Shown: positions 49,124 to 60,257 of the stretch, in pieces
How positions within the stretch are numbered: position 1 is the first letter of the stretch
Layout: each line of letters starts with the position of its first letter
NCBI RefSeq assembly: GCF_000735045.1
Contig: NZ_JPOQ01000008.1
Coordinates: 1-64,000 of the forward strand
DNA: 64,000 nucleotides
Source: Ferrovum myxofaciens
Lineage (GTDB): Bacteria; Pseudomonadota; Gammaproteobacteria; Burkholderiales; Ferrovaceae
Reading direction: 5' to 3'
Program-made: the position numbers and the translations under genes
Notes under the pieces: generated by a model
What the model was told of the DNA's origin: nothing
Seen by the model: the letters and a program-made list of their open reading frames with translations, nothing else
Databases searched by the model: none

Positions 49124-49600
49124 TCAATGGTGATGGTCATGTTCCCCGTGAACATGACCATGCTCCAGTTCTTCTTCACTGGCACGTCGCACACCTTTCA
49201 CCGTACAGTCAAACACCAACGTCTTGCCAACCAACGGATGATTCCCGTCCAGCGTCACTGTTTCGTCCGTGACTTCAGTCACCGCAAACAGCCAGTTCTG
49301 CTCTCCTTCCCCCTCGCCTTGAAACTGCATCCCCACCTTGACCTGGGAGGGAAACAGTGAACGTGGTTCCGTTCTGCGCAAAGTGGGGTCGTACTCCCCA
49401 AAGGCCATGTCCGGCGTCATGGTCACCGTACAGGCAAACCCTTCCTCCTGACCCTCCAGCGTTTCTTCCACCGAAGGGAAAATGCCGTCATACCCCCCAT
49501 GCAGGTAACTGATGGTGGGGTCGCTTTCTTCCAGCAACACCCCCTGATCGTCCCGCAATACAAAAGCGAGCGTGACGACTGAATTCTTTGCGATAATCAT
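49124..49600 (-). CDS. slyD: SlyD-like FKBP-type peptidyl-prolyl isomerase
   Basis: 158 aa. FKBP core split by an IF (chaperone) insert as in SlyD: L-E-E-S-D-P-T-I-S-Y-L-H-G...V-E-E-T-L-E-G-Q-E-E-G and the flanking strands, then a His-rich tail (H-G-H-V-H-G-E-H-D-H-H-H) that can bind nickel. Cytoplasmic folding catalyst and metallochaperone. Overlaps the peroxiredoxin gene by 4 nt. Confidence 0.88.
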   Translation of the reverse strand: MIIAKNSVVTLAFVLRDDQGVLLEESDPTISYLHGGYDGIFPSVEETLEGQEEGFACTVTMTPDMAFGEYDPTLRRTEPRSLFPSQVKVGMQFQGEGEGEQNWLFAVTEVTDETVTLDGNHPLVGKTLVFDCTVKGVRRASEEELEHGHVHGEHDHHH

Positions 49601-50070
49601 GATCGATTAAGTTCCTTGACAAGATTCAACACTTCGACCACATGGTCACGGTTGTTGTTCACCGCTACTGCAAAACGAACCACACCCTGACGATCGATGA
49701 TGTAGGTGATACGATCGACACAGGAGCGTTTCTGCCCGCCTAACTCCTTTTCGCGCAGGACATCGTAACGTTGGCAAACTTCCCCTTCCACATCCGACAG
49801 GAGTCGGGCATTCAAGCCATGAGCCTCACAAAAGTCCGCATGGCACAGCACATCATCCTGGGAAACGCCCAGCACCTTGGCGCCAAAGCGATCAAATTCC
49901 TCTTCCCGATCACTAAAACCGATAGCTTCCTCACGACATTGAGGAAACGCATCGCGCGCATAGAAAAAAAGCACGACGATCCACTGCCCTAGGTAGCCCT
50001 TAAGGGAAACCATTTCCATCCCTGCATCGGGCAACTCAAAACCCGGGGCCAGTTGTCCAGTTTTCAGCAT
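49597..50070 (-). CDS. AhpC/TSA-family peroxiredoxin (BCP-like)
   Basis: 157 aa. Thioredoxin-fold peroxidase: A-P-G-F-E-L-P-D-A-G and F-F-Y-A-R-D-A-F-P-Q-C-R-E-E-A (peroxidatic Cys45). In BCP/PrxQ the resolving Cys is five residues further on; here that position is Ile50, so it is either 1-Cys or uses another Cys (Cys in VLCHADFC). Reduces H2O2 or organic peroxides. Coupled to the SlyD-like gene. Confidence 0.8.
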   Translation of the reverse strand: MLKTGQLAPGFELPDAGMEMVSLKGYLGQWIVVLFFYARDAFPQCREEAIGFSDREEEFDRFGAKVLGVSQDDVLCHADFCEAHGLNARLLSDVEGEVCQRYDVLREKELGGQKRSCVDRITYIIDRQGVVRFAVAVNNNRDHVVEVLNLVKELNRS

Positions 50071-50136
50071 GTGGAACCTCCCGTTGCTGGATGCATTCTA
50101 CCTGATCTACCCGGCAGGCAGAAACCCGGCCTGTCT

Positions 50137-52740
50137 TTAGCCCTCTGGCGGCGGATTCGATTGAACCTGCGCCACCAGAGCGTACAGGGTTTCCAACGCT
50201 TCACGGGGCGTCAATCGATCGGGTTCCAATGCAGCAAGACGCACCATTGCCGGATGAGGTTCCGGTTTCCGGAGGTTTTCCTCCTGTTCCTCTTCCGGCA
50301 GGGGTTTCCACTCCCGTTGGAACAGGTCGTCCTGGGCCGGTCGTAGCCCCGGTTGCTGTTCCAGACGGGCCAATAATTCCCGTGCCCAGCGCAATACGGG
50401 GCGGGGAATACCCGCCAAAGCCGCCACCTGGAGACCGTAACTGCGGCTGGCTGCCCCTTCTTCCAGAGCATGCAAGAACACGATGCGGTCACGGTGTTCC
50501 ACTGCATCCAGATGTACATTAGCCACCCCCGCCACCTCCCGTTCCAAATGTGTCAACTCAAAATAATGCGTTGCAAACAGGCAGGCGCAACGATTCTTTT
50601 CCAATAAATGACGGGCTATGGCATGGGCCAGTGCCAGTCCGTCAAAGGTGGATGTTCCCCTTCCTATTTCATCCACTAAAACCAGACTGGCAGGGGTCGC
50701 ATGGTGCAGTATATAAGCCGCTTCTGACATTTCCACCAAAAAAGTAGATCGCCCCGAGGCCAGATCATCACCCGCCCCGATACGGGTAAAAATCTGATCC
50801 AAGGGGCCGAGAAGCGCGCGTCGAGCCGGCACAAAACTTCCGGTATGCGCCAGCAGGGCGATCAGGGCAATTTGCCGCATGTAGGTAGACTTGCCGCCCA
50901 TATTGGGACCCGTAATCAGAAGCAGGCGGCGCCCTTCGTGCAAATGGGTATCGTTGGGCACAAATCGATCCACCTGCTGCTCCACCACCAGATGCCGTCC
51001 TCCCTCGATCTCCATGCGTAACTCTCCACAGAACTCAGGGGCCGCCAGATTCAGCGCCACTGCACGTTCCGCAAAACAGGCCAATACATCCAATTCGGCA
51101 ATGGCCAAGGCCAGCATCTTGAGTTCCTTGAGAAACCGCCTCAACGTTTCCAAAACTTGCTGATAAAGCCATTTCTCCCGAGCCAGGGCGCGCTCTCCCG
51201 CAGCCAGGGCACGCTCTTCAAACGCCTTGAGTTCAGGCGTGAGATAGCGCTCGGCATTCTTAAGGGTCTGACGGCGCTGGTAGTTATCGGGAATACGCTC
51301 CCGGTGTACATGGGTCACTTCAATATAAAACCCCTGTACCCGGTTATATTCCACCTTCAGGGTGGGAATGCCTGTGCGCGCTCTTTCCTGTTGCTCCAGG
51401 GCCTGTAAAAAAGCACCACAATCATTCTGAATGCTGCGCAATTCATCCAGTTCAGCATCAAAACCCGGAGCAATGACCCCCCCCTCCCGGATCAAATTGG
51501 CAGGTTCTGAAGCAATGGAGTGCTGTAGCAGGGTCACTACTTCAACGGGAAAGTGGTGCAAAACGTCATATAATTCCCGCAGACGAGCCGAGTCCGTCAG
51601 ATCCTGTAATAGGGTTCCGAGATCAGGCAACCCCTGCAGGGTTTCGCGCAAAGCCACCAAATCCCGAGGACGCGCGCTGCCCAAGGCAATCCTTCCCACT
51701 CCTCGTTCCACATCGCCCGTGGTCTTGAGAAGGTTTTGCAGTTGCTGGGCTCCATGCCCATCTCCTCGACCAATGAGTTGTCGAATACCCTCCTGGCGGG
51801 CCCGAATCACATTCAGGTCGCGCAGGGGATGGTGTAGCCAATGGCGCAGCAAACGTCGCCCCATGGAGTTGCGGCAGGTGTCCAGCGAGGAATATAGGGT
51901 AGGGGCTACGCTCCCGCGCAAGGTTTCCGTAATTTCCAGGTTGCGTCGGGTAACTTCATCCAGATGCACCCAATCTTTGGTCTGCTGAACTTCCAGGCGA
52001 TCAATGTGGGGCAGGTGCATCCCTTGAGCCTGCTGTACATAGTGAAACAGGGCCCCCGCAGCTTGTAACATCAGCGGACTCACCGAACCAAACCCCGCCA
52101 GATCATGCACGCCAAAATGCTGCGTCAAATCGCGCAACGCCCGGTTTTCATCGAAATGCCAGGCAGGAAGCACCTGTACCACCCAACCTCGGGTCGCTGG
52201 CTCTTCTCCACTTTGACAGAGTACTTCCCGAGCCTGAATACGCTCCAATTCGGACATCAAATCCGGCAATGGAACCTCCAGCACCCGAAAGCGCCCACTG
52301 CTCAAGGTCAGAACTGCCACCCCCACCTGCCCTGCCCGTTGCGCCAGCGCCACTAAAGGAGCATCACGATGATCCGGCAATAGAGCGGCTTCCGTCACGG
52401 TTCCCGGAGTCACGATGCGCATCACCTGGCGCTCCACCAGGCCTTTGCTGGTGGCCGGATCTCCCACCTGCTCACAAATAGCCACCGATTCCCCCAATTC
52501 CACCAGACGAGCCAGGTAACCTTCGGCTGCATGGTAAGGAACTCCCGCCATGGGAATCGGCTGGCCCGCTGACATACCGCGACGGGTCAGGGAAATATCC
52601 AGCAAGCGTGCGGCTTTTTCCGCATCTTCATAGAACAGTTCGTAAAAATCCCCCATCCGATAAAAAACCAGTCGTTCCGGATGTTGGGCCTTCAAAGCCA
52701 AATATTGACGCATCACCGGGGTATGGGCTGAAAGATCCAT
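50137..52740 (-). CDS. mutS: DNA mismatch repair protein MutS
   Basis: 867 aa from the ATG of [14 protein letters not shown], the usual MutS start; a 13-codon longer version is rejected. Mismatch-contact motif M-G-D-F-Y-E (Phe-x-Glu), clamp and lever helices, and ATPase domain with G-P-N-M-G-G-K-S-T (about 620) and [12 protein letters not shown]. Recognises mispairs and recruits MutL (not in the window). Confidence 0.98.
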   Translation of the reverse strand: MDLSAHTPVMRQYLALKAQHPERLVFYRMGDFYELFYEDAEKAARLLDISLTRRGMSAGQPIPMAGVPYHAAEGYLARLVELGESVAICEQVGDPATSKGLVERQVMRIVTPGTVTEAALLPDHRDAPLVALAQRAGQVGVAVLTLSSGRFRVLEVPLPDLMSELERIQAREVLCQSGEEPATRGWVVQVLPAWHFDENRALRDLTQHFGVHDLAGFGSVSPLMLQAAGALFHYVQQAQGMHLPHIDRLEVQQTKDWVHLDEVTRRNLEITETLRGSVAPTLYSSLDTCRNSMGRRLLRHWLHHPLRDLNVIRARQEGIRQLIGRGDGHGAQQLQNLLKTTGDVERGVGRIALGSARPRDLVALRETLQGLPDLGTLLQDLTDSARLRELYDVLHHFPVEVVTLLQHSIASEPANLIREGGVIAPGFDAELDELRSIQNDCGAFLQALEQQERARTGIPTLKVEYNRVQGFYIEVTHVHRERIPDNYQRRQTLKNAERYLTPELKAFEERALAAGERALAREKWLYQQVLETLRRFLKELKMLALAIAELDVLACFAERAVALNLAAPEFCGELRMEIEGGRHLVVEQQVDRFVPNDTHLHEGRRLLLITGPNMGGKSTYMRQIALIALLAHTGSFVPARRALLGPLDQIFTRIGAGDDLASGRSTFLVEMSEAAYILHHATPASLVLVDEIGRGTSTFDGLALAHAIARHLLEKNRCACLFATHYFELTHLEREVAGVANVHLDAVEHRDRIVFLHALEEGAASRSYGLQVAALAGIPRPVLRWARELLARLEQQPGLRPAQDDLFQREWKPLPEEEQEENLRKPEPHPAMVRLAALEPDRLTPREALETLYALVAQVQSNPPPEG

Positions 52741-52958
52741 GAGCGAGAGAACCTGTAGCAAGAATCGGAGGGCGTCCACCCTGAATGGAATGGATTATAA
52801 TCCATGCTCCATCCGTTTCTCGGCCCTTAATATAGTTTTCCGCTGACACGGAAACCCCCTCATGCCTCGGAACCTCACAACCCTATTGTTCGAATTGCTC
52901 CGCCCACAAATTCTTGAAGAGTTTATGGGGCAATCCCGAGGTTTGGTTGAGGAAAACC

Positions 52959-54269
52959 ATGTCTGATTTGTTCACGCAAGCGCCTGTTGCACCACTGGCT
53001 GAAGCCCTCCGGCCCAAGGTACTGGATGAAGTCATTGGGCAGTCCCATCTTCTGGGTGAAGGCAAACCATTGAAATTGGCTTTTCAATCAGGAAAACCCC
53101 ATTCAATGATTTTATGGGGTCCGCCGGGGGTAGGTAAAACCACCCTGGCCAGACTGACTGCACAGGCCTTTGATTGTGAATTCATCGCTCTATCCGCCGT
53201 GTTCTCCGGGGTAAAAGACATCAGGGCAGCCATGGAACAAGCTCAAGAGAACCTGGCGCATGGCAAACGTACCCTCCTGTTTGTTGATGAAATCCACAGG
53301 TTCAACAAGAGCCAACAAGATGCCCTGCTTCCCTACGCCGAAAGCGGACTGGTCACCTTCATTGGCGCAACGACCGAGAATCCATCCTTTGAAGTGAACT
53401 CAGCCCTTCTGTCTCGTGCTCAGGTCTATGTGCTGACGTCTCTGACAGAAGACGAACTGAAACAATTGCTGATACGGGCCCAGGAAAAAGCACTGGGCCA
53501 TCTCCAATTTGATAACTTGGCCGTTGACACCCTCATTGGCTATGCCGATGGTGATGCTCGAAGGTTCCTGAATCTGCTCGAACAATGCAACACGGCCGCC
53601 GGTGCTGCGGGCGTAACCACGATTGATGCCGACTTCATCCGGAACGCGCTTACCCTGAACAGCAGAAGGTTTGACAAGGGTGGAGACAACTTCCATGACC
53701 AGATTTCTGCCCTGCACAAATCGGTTCGTGGCTCCAATCCTGATGCAGCGCTCTACTGGTTGTGCAGGATGCTGGATGGGGGCGCCGATCCCCGTTATCT
53801 GGCGCGGCGGATTATCCGGATGGCATGGGAAGACATCGGTTTGGCTGATCCAAGAGCCCTGCAGATTGCCAACGATGCTGCCCTGACCTTTGAACGACTG
53901 GGTAGTCCTGAAGGTGAATTAGCATTAGGCCAAGCAGTCATTTACCTTGCCGTCGCTGCCAAGAGCAATGCCGGCTACATGGCCTACAACCAAGCGTGTG
54001 CATTCGTCAAGCAGGACAAGAGTCGTGAAGTTCCCATTCATCTGCGCAATGCTCCAACCCGCTTGATGAAAGAAATAGGTCATGGGCAAACTTATCGTTA
54101 CGCCCACAATGAACCCCATGCCTATGCTGCAGGAGAAACCTACTTACCTGCAGGCATGAAACCGCCTCAATGGTACCGTCCCGTACCCCGCGGACTGGAA
54201 ATCAAGATTGCCGAAAAAATGGATTTCCTGAAAAACCTGGACGATCAATCCAAGGTCAAGGCAAAGTAA
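52959..54269 (+). CDS. rarA: Replication-associated recombination protein RarA (MgsA)
   Basis: 436 aa from the ATG of MSDLFTQAPVAPL with GAGGAAAA upstream; a longer start at 52914 is rejected. AAA+ clamp-loader-like ATPase: R-P-K-V-L-D-E-V-I-G-Q, Walker A G-P-P-G-V-G-K-T-T-L, Walker B L-F-V-D-E-I-H-R-F-N, G-A-T-T-E-N-P-S-F and the tetramerisation domain C-terminal to it. Acts at stalled forks. Divergent from mutS. Confidence 0.97.
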   Translation: MSDLFTQAPVAPLAEALRPKVLDEVIGQSHLLGEGKPLKLAFQSGKPHSMILWGPPGVGKTTLARLTAQAFDCEFIALSAVFSGVKDIRAAMEQAQENLAHGKRTLLFVDEIHRFNKSQQDALLPYAESGLVTFIGATTENPSFEVNSALLSRAQVYVLTSLTEDELKQLLIRAQEKALGHLQFDNLAVDTLIGYADGDARRFLNLLEQCNTAAGAAGVTTIDADFIRNALTLNSRRFDKGGDNFHDQISALHKSVRGSNPDAALYWLCRMLDGGADPRYLARRIIRMAWEDIGLADPRALQIANDAALTFERLGSPEGELALGQAVIYLAVAAKSNAGYMAYNQACAFVKQDKSREVPIHLRNAPTRLMKEIGHGQTYRYAHNEPHAYAAGETYLPAGMKPPQWYRPVPRGLEIKIAEKMDFLKNLDDQSKVKAK

Positions 54270-54285
54270 ACCTCCGCCTTGACCT
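54253..54285 (+). terminator. Hairpin at the end of rarA
   Basis: 10-bp stem AGGTCAAGGC/GCCTTGACCT overlapping the rarA stop. The following sequence has only a short T-run, so it is a moderate terminator. Confidence 0.5.
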
Positions 54286-54316
54286 GTGTGCCTTTTCAAG
54301 CAAGGGATGCGGGCAA

Positions 54317-54613
54317 TCAGATCGCGAAATCGGACTTATTACGCCCTGCGCTGGTGGCCTGTTTAAGCCAATCTGGACGACGTCCCTTGCCATTCCAGAT
54401 TTCCCCATTAGGACCCCGATAACGAACGCCGGGTCCAGCAGAGCGTGCCGCGACTCGGGTTCCCACCAAACCCAATTCCTTGGCGGTGATGCCATAGCGC
54501 GCCACTTTTTCCCGAATCTCTGCAATCACACCCTGCTTTTCCTGTTGCCGCACGGCGTTAGCCTGTTGTTTCAATTCCTCTGCCTGAGCCATCAATTCTT
54601 CATAAGTTGCCAT
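54317..54613 (-). CDS. H-NS family nucleoid-associated protein
   Basis: 98 aa from the ATG of MATYEELMAQAEE. N-terminal coiled coil (about 1-40) and the C-terminal DNA-binding motif Y-R-G-P-N-G-E-I-W-N-G-K-G-R-R-P-D-W-L typical of short betaproteobacterial H-NS proteins. It silences AT-rich (often acquired) DNA. The roughly 430-bp gap upstream (54614-55046) contains an AT-rich tract that probably holds its promoter and autoregulatory sites. Confidence 0.9.
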   Translation of the reverse strand: MATYEELMAQAEELKQQANAVRQQEKQGVIAEIREKVARYGITAKELGLVGTRVAARSAGPGVRYRGPNGEIWNGKGRRPDWLKQATSAGRNKSDFAI

Positions 54614-55046
54614 CATCACATTCCTTTTGTTAAGCGAAACTTAAGGCACTTTTGAAAGTACCAAATCCGAATTACCAATAAAATTCCGTAACCACCGGAT
54701 TGGCAATCAGTATACCAAATCACAAAACAAAATTGAAACAAAATGAAAAAGCAAGTTTTATTGATGAATTTCAAAAGCAATCATTTTCAATAAATCATAA
54801 CCATCGTCTCTATTTCACTTTTGCCAAACCAGTTCACACCAAACAACCTTGGGAACAGATATTTAAAACTCCAAAATCAATAAATTTTTACCCCATACAA
54901 TTCGACTACGGAGAGGACACCTAGTACCGCCGAATTACCCCTTTCACCCACTGACAATCCACCGATAACGCCCTGAGAACCTTTTCCCGGCTCCCATGTC
55001 ACTTGCATGCCCCCCTCGAACCCTGTATGATGCACGGATTCTTTTG
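54614..55046. other. AT-rich intergenic tract upstream of the H-NS gene
   Basis: About 54640-54920 is markedly AT-rich with many A-tracts. A 74-codon plus-strand frame (54700-54924) exists but has no ribosome site or family character. Likely a curved, regulatory region. Confidence 0.45.
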
Positions 55047-55122
<76 letters not shown>

Positions 55123-55135
55123 TTACATCAATAAA

Positions 55136-55166
55136 CACGGGCCTTTATGGCCGTTTTTTTTGGCCG
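55136..55166 (+). terminator. Terminator after tRNA-Ala
   Basis: CGGGCC-tttat-GGCCG stem followed by eight T, about 15 nt after the tRNA 3' end. Confidence 0.75.
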
Positions 55167-55358
55167 CCCATCACCCCATCCACCTCAAATGAAAGTGCCT
55201 GGGTGATTCGGAATGATCCGGTATTCAGTACAGGATATGCGAAGAAACGGACTACCGAACACTGCCTTTTCCATATTCCATCACAAAGGTCAAGCGTCAG
55301 TTTCCGTTTACCGTTACAGACCAATACCCTGCAAGCGAAACCGCATGGAATTCGGCGC

Positions 55359-56573
55359 CTAAGGATGATGCTCACACCGGACCATTCTCTTTTGTAAAAA
55401 GGCAAAGGAGGCAATGAGGAAATAACAAAGCACAGGGACCCCAAAAGCACGGGCCAACCCCCATGTATCAGCCAGGGCCCCCGTCAGCAAAGGAATCAGC
55501 GCACCCCCCACAATGGCCATGCACAACAATCCCGAACCCTGGGGTGTATCACCGCCCAGATCTTCCAGGGTCAACGAAAAGATGACCGGAAACATGATCG
55601 AGTTACACAGCCCTACGGAAATCAGGGCCCCCGCTGCAAGATGCCCGTGACTTAAAGAGGAGATCAGGACCAGGGTCGCCGCTCCCAGAGCACAACCTCC
55701 CAAGACCTGGTGCGCCGGCAAGCGGGAGAGTACCCAGGAACCCATAAAACGCCCCATCATGGCCCCTCCCCAATAAAGACTGACCAAACTTCCCGCCACA
55801 GGAGCACTGACGCCCAATACCTGGGGTTGTATCAAATAACTGGTCATCAAACTCCCTAGAGTTACTTCGGCACCCACATAGACAAATAGGGCACTCCAAC
55901 CAAAGGCAAAACGAGGCTTTTTGAAGAGTTGCCAATCCACCCCACGGGGGGATTCTCGCAAAACCGGAAGATCCGGCGAATGCTGCCCCTTCCAGAACAT
56001 CAGGGACAACGCACCAAAAATAACGGCAATCCCCAGGAAAGGCCAGCGCATCGGGTCCATGTTCTCGAAAGTTGCATGCCGAAGAATCACTGCCGCGCCA
56101 ATCAAGGGACCTAAGGTCGTACCGAGGGAATTGAAGGCTTGAGCCAACGTCAGACGACTGTGAGCAAGGCCCGAGTCCCCCAGTTCCATGACCAGAGGAT
56201 TGACGCTGACTTGAAGCAGGGTGATCCCCGCCGACAAGACGAAAAGCGCTCCTAAAAACCATGGGAATTCACGAAACTCGGTGGCCGGGATGAAAAGCAG
56301 ACATCCCGAGACCGCAGCCGCCAATCCCAAAGCAATGCTGCGCGCATAGCCCAACCGCGCCAGAATTTGCCCTGCAGGAACCGAAAACACCAGATAGCCA
56401 ATGAAGAAACTGAACTGAGTCAATAATACTTCCGCGTACCCCAAGGAAAACAGAACCTTGAGTTTGGGTACCAGGGAATCGATCAGTACGGTACTCATCC
56501 CCCAGCAAAAAAAAACGGCAACCACCGCCTTCATCCAATACGACCAACCCTTGTGATGCGAAGCGGATTTCAC
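55359..56573 (-). CDS. MFS sugar transporter (FucP-like)
   Basis: 404 aa with about 12 hydrophobic helices. Start-proximal F-F-C-W-G-M-S-T-V-L-I-D-S-L-V-P-K and the motif Q-F-S-F-F-I-G-Y are those of the fucose/glucose-galactose:H+ symporter branch. Likely imports a sugar into the cell. It is translationally coupled to the GH1 gene (4-nt overlap), so the two probably serve the same sugar. Confidence 0.85.
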   Translation of the reverse strand: MKSASHHKGWSYWMKAVVAVFFCWGMSTVLIDSLVPKLKVLFSLGYAEVLLTQFSFFIGYLVFSVPAGQILARLGYARSIALGLAAAVSGCLLFIPATEFREFPWFLGALFVLSAGITLLQVSVNPLVMELGDSGLAHSRLTLAQAFNSLGTTLGPLIGAAVILRHATFENMDPMRWPFLGIAVIFGALSLMFWKGQHSPDLPVLRESPRGVDWQLFKKPRFAFGWSALFVYVGAEVTLGSLMTSYLIQPQVLGVSAPVAGSLVSLYWGGAMMGRFMGSWVLSRLPAHQVLGGCALGAATLVLISSLSHGHLAAGALISVGLCNSIMFPVIFSLTLEDLGGDTPQGSGLLCMAIVGGALIPLLTGALADTWGLARAFGVPVLCYFLIASFAFLQKRMVRCEHHP

Positions 56574-57940
56574 GCGGAGCGGGGTACCACCAAAACCCGG
56601 TTCTGCCGGGCAATCTCGCCTAAATAGGTCGCGCTGGGTTTGATGTGCCGTTGAAAGGTTCTATGATCCACGGCCACCAATCCAAAATGTGGGCGATAAC
56701 CATCCAGCCATTCAAAGTTATCCAACAGGGACCAGTGAATATAACCTCGCACATCGATCCCCGCAGCCAGACAACGGGCCACGCCTGAAACTGCCCGGCG
56801 GATGTAATCAACCCGCCGCGTATCATCCATGGTGGCCACGCCATTTTCAGTGACATACAGCGGAATCTTTACATGCCCATGGGTATACCGGATAACACCC
56901 TCCACGGCTTCAGGATAGAACTCATACCCCATATCGGTGAGTGGATACCCTGCCTGGGGCGGTAACCGGCCACGCGCGCCAATACGCGCCCGGGAATAGG
57001 CCTGTACCCCCAAAAAATCACCGTGCTTTTGCACCATTTCAAACCAGGGCAGGTAAGAGAGACGGCGCTTGCGTTCCAGCATCGCCATCGCTCCCGGCCC
57101 CACGGGCTGGTCATCTTCCATGGCAATGGAGACACCAACCGGCAATTCTGGGCGTACCGCCTTGATGGCTTCGTACCCCGCCTGATGGGCCTGGAGCAAG
57201 CCCTGGTGAACCTGCTCCAGGTCCCCGAAAATCCACGAAGAAAAGCGTCCCGTGCCCACTCGGGTCCCGGCTTTACAAATAATTTCCTGGTCTTTGATCG
57301 TACCTAATTTGGTCAGTTCATACCCTGGAATGCAAAACAGCAACTGGGTCAAATTAGGTTCATTGAGGGTGGTGGCATAATTCATCCATTCGCCCAGATG
57401 ACGCGTCACCCAATCACAATACCGCGCAAAGAGCCAACTCGATTCCGGGTTTTCCCATCCCCCCAGCCCGGCAAACCAACGAGGCGTCGTGAAATGGTTG
57501 AACGTTACCATGGAGCGCACCCCGTAACGCTGACAGGATTCCAGAACACGCCGATAATGATCGATCTGCGCCCGCGAAAATTGTCCGGCTTCAGGCTCGA
57601 CCCGCGACCATTCGATGGAAAACCGAAAGGTGTTGAGCCCCAGATCAGACAACATGGAAATATCCTGATCGAAACGATTGTAATGATCGCAAGCATCGCC
57701 CGAGGGCTCATCAAACAGGGTTGGCTGCATATTTTCCAGCAACCACGAATCGCTGTTGATATTGCCGCCTTCCACCTGATGTCCCGCCGTAGCCGCACCC
57801 CATAGAAACCCGTGAGGAAATTCTTCACCCAACTCGGCCAAACTGACCTTTGGCCACAGAGAACCGGTCAGAGCCGCCCCACCAGCCAACAACATTTGAC
57901 GTCGTTTACATTGCCATTCATTCAATTCGGTGTATTCCAC
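56570..57940 (-). CDS. GH1 family beta-glucosidase-like hydrolase with export signal
   Basis: 456 aa. Retaining GH1 signatures: acid/base Glu in T-L-N-E-P-N and nucleophile Glu in Y-V-T-E-N-G, with F-L-W-G-A-A-T-A-G-H-Q-V-E-G at the start of the barrel. The N-terminus has K-R-R-Q followed by a hydrophobic stretch M-L-L-A-G-G-A-A-L-T-G-S-L-W, resembling a Tat (twin-arginine) signal, so periplasmic export is plausible. It would release monosaccharide for the coupled MFS transporter. Confidence 0.88.
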   Translation of the reverse strand: MEYTELNEWQCKRRQMLLAGGAALTGSLWPKVSLAELGEEFPHGFLWGAATAGHQVEGGNINSDSWLLENMQPTLFDEPSGDACDHYNRFDQDISMLSDLGLNTFRFSIEWSRVEPEAGQFSRAQIDHYRRVLESCQRYGVRSMVTFNHFTTPRWFAGLGGWENPESSWLFARYCDWVTRHLGEWMNYATTLNEPNLTQLLFCIPGYELTKLGTIKDQEIICKAGTRVGTGRFSSWIFGDLEQVHQGLLQAHQAGYEAIKAVRPELPVGVSIAMEDDQPVGPGAMAMLERKRRLSYLPWFEMVQKHGDFLGVQAYSRARIGARGRLPPQAGYPLTDMGYEFYPEAVEGVIRYTHGHVKIPLYVTENGVATMDDTRRVDYIRRAVSGVARCLAAGIDVRGYIHWSLLDNFEWLDGYRPHFGLVAVDHRTFQRHIKPSATYLGEIARQNRVLVVPRSA

Positions 57941-58007
57941 GTATCTTCCTAAACGGTAAAATTTTTCCAGTATTTACAACACACCCGGCCCTTCCGGATA
58001 AAACCAT

Positions 58008-60257
58008 TTACAAAGCCTCTTCAAAGGCAGAGATCCGTTTGAGGCGCAAACTGTTCCCCAGAACAAAAACGGAGGACAACCCCATGGCCACCCCGGCCAA
58101 CATCGGATTCAGATGTACGCCAAAGGGCACAGCCACCCCCGCTGCAATGGGGATGAGCAGAATGTTATAGAAAAATGCCCAAAACAAGTTACCGCGTATG
58201 TTTCCGAGCGTCTGTCGCGCTGCATCGAAGGCCGTCACCACCGCACGCAAATCCCCCCGCGTCAGGGTCACATCTGCCGCTTCCATGGCAATATCCGTGC
58301 CGGAGGCCAGTGCAATACCCACCGAGGCATGGGCCAGTGCGGGCGCATCATTGATGCCATCACCCACGAATCCCACCCGGTGTCCCTGATTTTGCAAATC
58401 GACAACGACACGTGCCTTATCCTGAGGCAACATTTCCGCATGAAATTCAATGAGAAGTTTGTCTGCAAGGGCTGCTGCCGTTCGACGGGCATCACCCGTC
58501 ACCATGACGACCTTCAAGCCGCGCGCTTTCAAGGCCTGGACAACCTCCTGGGCACCCGGTTTGATCGGATCCGCAAGGGCAAGAAAGCCCAACAATTGCA
58601 AGTCCACCGCCACAAACACCACCGTACAGCCGTTATTTTCCAACCCCGTAGCCTCGTTCATGGCATCTTCGTCCACAGGGATACCCTCTTGCTCAAGAAA
58701 CCGTCGAGCACCCACACATACCCGAGAACCACCCACCTGCCCCTCGACCCCGAAACCGGGCACGGCACGAAACCCTTCGACCACCGGCGGATTCATGCCT
58801 CGTTGCCGCGCGCTGTCTACAATGGTTCGACTCAAGGGATGTTCACTGGCAGATTCCAACGCGGCGGCCAGTCGCAAGGCCTCATCGGGCTGCGGGCCAT
58901 GCACCCCGACAAGTACCGGTCGACCTTCCGTCAGAGTCCCGGTCTTGTCGAAGAGCACCATATCAATGTGCGAAAGAGCCTCCAGGGCCTCGCCCTTGCG
59001 AAACAAGACCCCCAGTTCGGCAGCACGCCCGGTGCCTACCATGATGGCCGCCGGGGTGGCCAAGCCCATGGCACAAGGACAAGCCACCACCAACACAGCC
59101 ACCGCAGAAACCAGCGCCAGATTGAGATCATCTCGCACCACCATCCAGACCACAAAGGAAACCAGTGCCGTCAAAAGGACCAGCGGCGTAAATACGCGTA
59201 CCACACGATCCGCCAAGCCCTGAATGGGAAGCTTCCCGGTTTGCGCACTTTCCACCAACTTCACGATCTGTGCCAGCACGGTATCTCTTCCCACGGAAGT
59301 TGCTTCGATGAGTAGTCGTCCGTCCAGATCCACGGTCCCCCCCGTCACCCGATCCCCCGCTCCTTTGATTTTCGGCAAAGGCTCCCCAGTCAGCATCGAC
59401 TCGTCCACATAGGCACGGCCTTCCTTTACCAGTCCATCCACTGTGATCCGCTCCCCCGGTCGGATCACGAGACAATCGCCTACCTTTAGCAGGGCGGTGG
59501 GAACGGCGCGTTCCTGACCCTGATCATCCATCAAACAAGCGGTCTTGGATTGCAGGCCGATGAGTTTGCGCAGAGCCAGAGAAGTTTGTCCCTTGGCCAA
59601 GGATTCCAGATATTTCCCCCACAACACGGCAGCCACCACCACGGCAGACGAGTCGAAATAAAGATGGCGGGAAGCCTCGGGAAACCATGCTGGGAACCCC
59701 AGCACCCACAGGCTGTAGAACCAGGCTACGCCGGTACCCGTGGCGACCAGCGAGTTCATGTCCGGGGAAAGGTGACGATAGGCCTTCAATCCGGGGCCAA
59801 AGAACCGTCTCCCCGGCCCAAACAGGACGAGGGTCGTCAACACCGCCTGCACCCAGGCCCAAAATTCCGGAAAAGGGCTCACAGCCTCAAGCCAATAAGC
59901 CACCACCGGAACGAAGGCCGGTCCCATGGAAAGGATCAGGACGAACAAACCCAGTACGGAGGCCACAGTCACTTCGTGCTGCTGAGCCTGTAACGCAGCA
60001 TCCCGTTCAACGCTGTCGTCCAACTCTTCCTGTTCTTCCAGCGCGCTCGCCTCGTAGCCGGCTCTGGCCACGGCTGCCGTCAAATCTTCCGGTTGAACGC
60101 TATTCGGCACATAACGAACCTGTGCCCGTTCCGTGGCCAGATTCACATCCACCTCCACGACGCCCTCAAGTTTGCCCAGAACCTTTTCCACGCGGCCTAC
60201 GCAGGAAGCGCAACTCATCCCCTTGATTTTCAGTGTAGTGGTTTGTAATTTTTCCAT
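58008..60257 (-). CDS. copA: Copper-exporting P1B-type ATPase
   Basis: 749 aa. One N-terminal heavy-metal-associated domain with G-M-S-C-A-S-C (residues 13-19), eight hydrophobic helices, the ion-path motif V-A-C-P-C-A-M (about 390), phosphorylation site D-K-T-G-T (about 437), S-E-H-P-L-S (HP locus) and [11 protein letters not shown] plus HMA marks a Cu(I) exporter. Expressed from the 147-bp gap upstream; no CueR/CsoR gene is adjacent. Confidence 0.95.
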   Translation of the reverse strand: MEKLQTTTLKIKGMSCASCVGRVEKVLGKLEGVVEVDVNLATERAQVRYVPNSVQPEDLTAAVARAGYEASALEEQEELDDSVERDAALQAQQHEVTVASVLGLFVLILSMGPAFVPVVAYWLEAVSPFPEFWAWVQAVLTTLVLFGPGRRFFGPGLKAYRHLSPDMNSLVATGTGVAWFYSLWVLGFPAWFPEASRHLYFDSSAVVVAAVLWGKYLESLAKGQTSLALRKLIGLQSKTACLMDDQGQERAVPTALLKVGDCLVIRPGERITVDGLVKEGRAYVDESMLTGEPLPKIKGAGDRVTGGTVDLDGRLLIEATSVGRDTVLAQIVKLVESAQTGKLPIQGLADRVVRVFTPLVLLTALVSFVVWMVVRDDLNLALVSAVAVLVVACPCAMGLATPAAIMVGTGRAAELGVLFRKGEALEALSHIDMVLFDKTGTLTEGRPVLVGVHGPQPDEALRLAAALESASEHPLSRTIVDSARQRGMNPPVVEGFRAVPGFGVEGQVGGSRVCVGARRFLEQEGIPVDEDAMNEATGLENNGCTVVFVAVDLQLLGFLALADPIKPGAQEVVQALKARGLKVVMVTGDARRTAAALADKLLIEFHAEMLPQDKARVVVDLQNQGHRVGFVGDGINDAPALAHASVGIALASGTDIAMEAADVTLTRGDLRAVVTAFDAARQTLGNIRGNLFWAFFYNILLIPIAAGVAVPFGVHLNPMLAGVAMGLSSVFVLGNSLRLKRISAFEEAL

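Noticed and set aside
54700-54924. 74-codon plus-strand frame in the AT-rich tract
   Set aside because: No ribosome site, AT-rich composition, no family; more likely the H-NS gene's regulatory region.
58113-59315. 400-codon plus-strand open frame opposite copA
   Set aside because: Shadow of copA; His/Gly-rich composition typical of antisense reading of GC-rich coding DNA.
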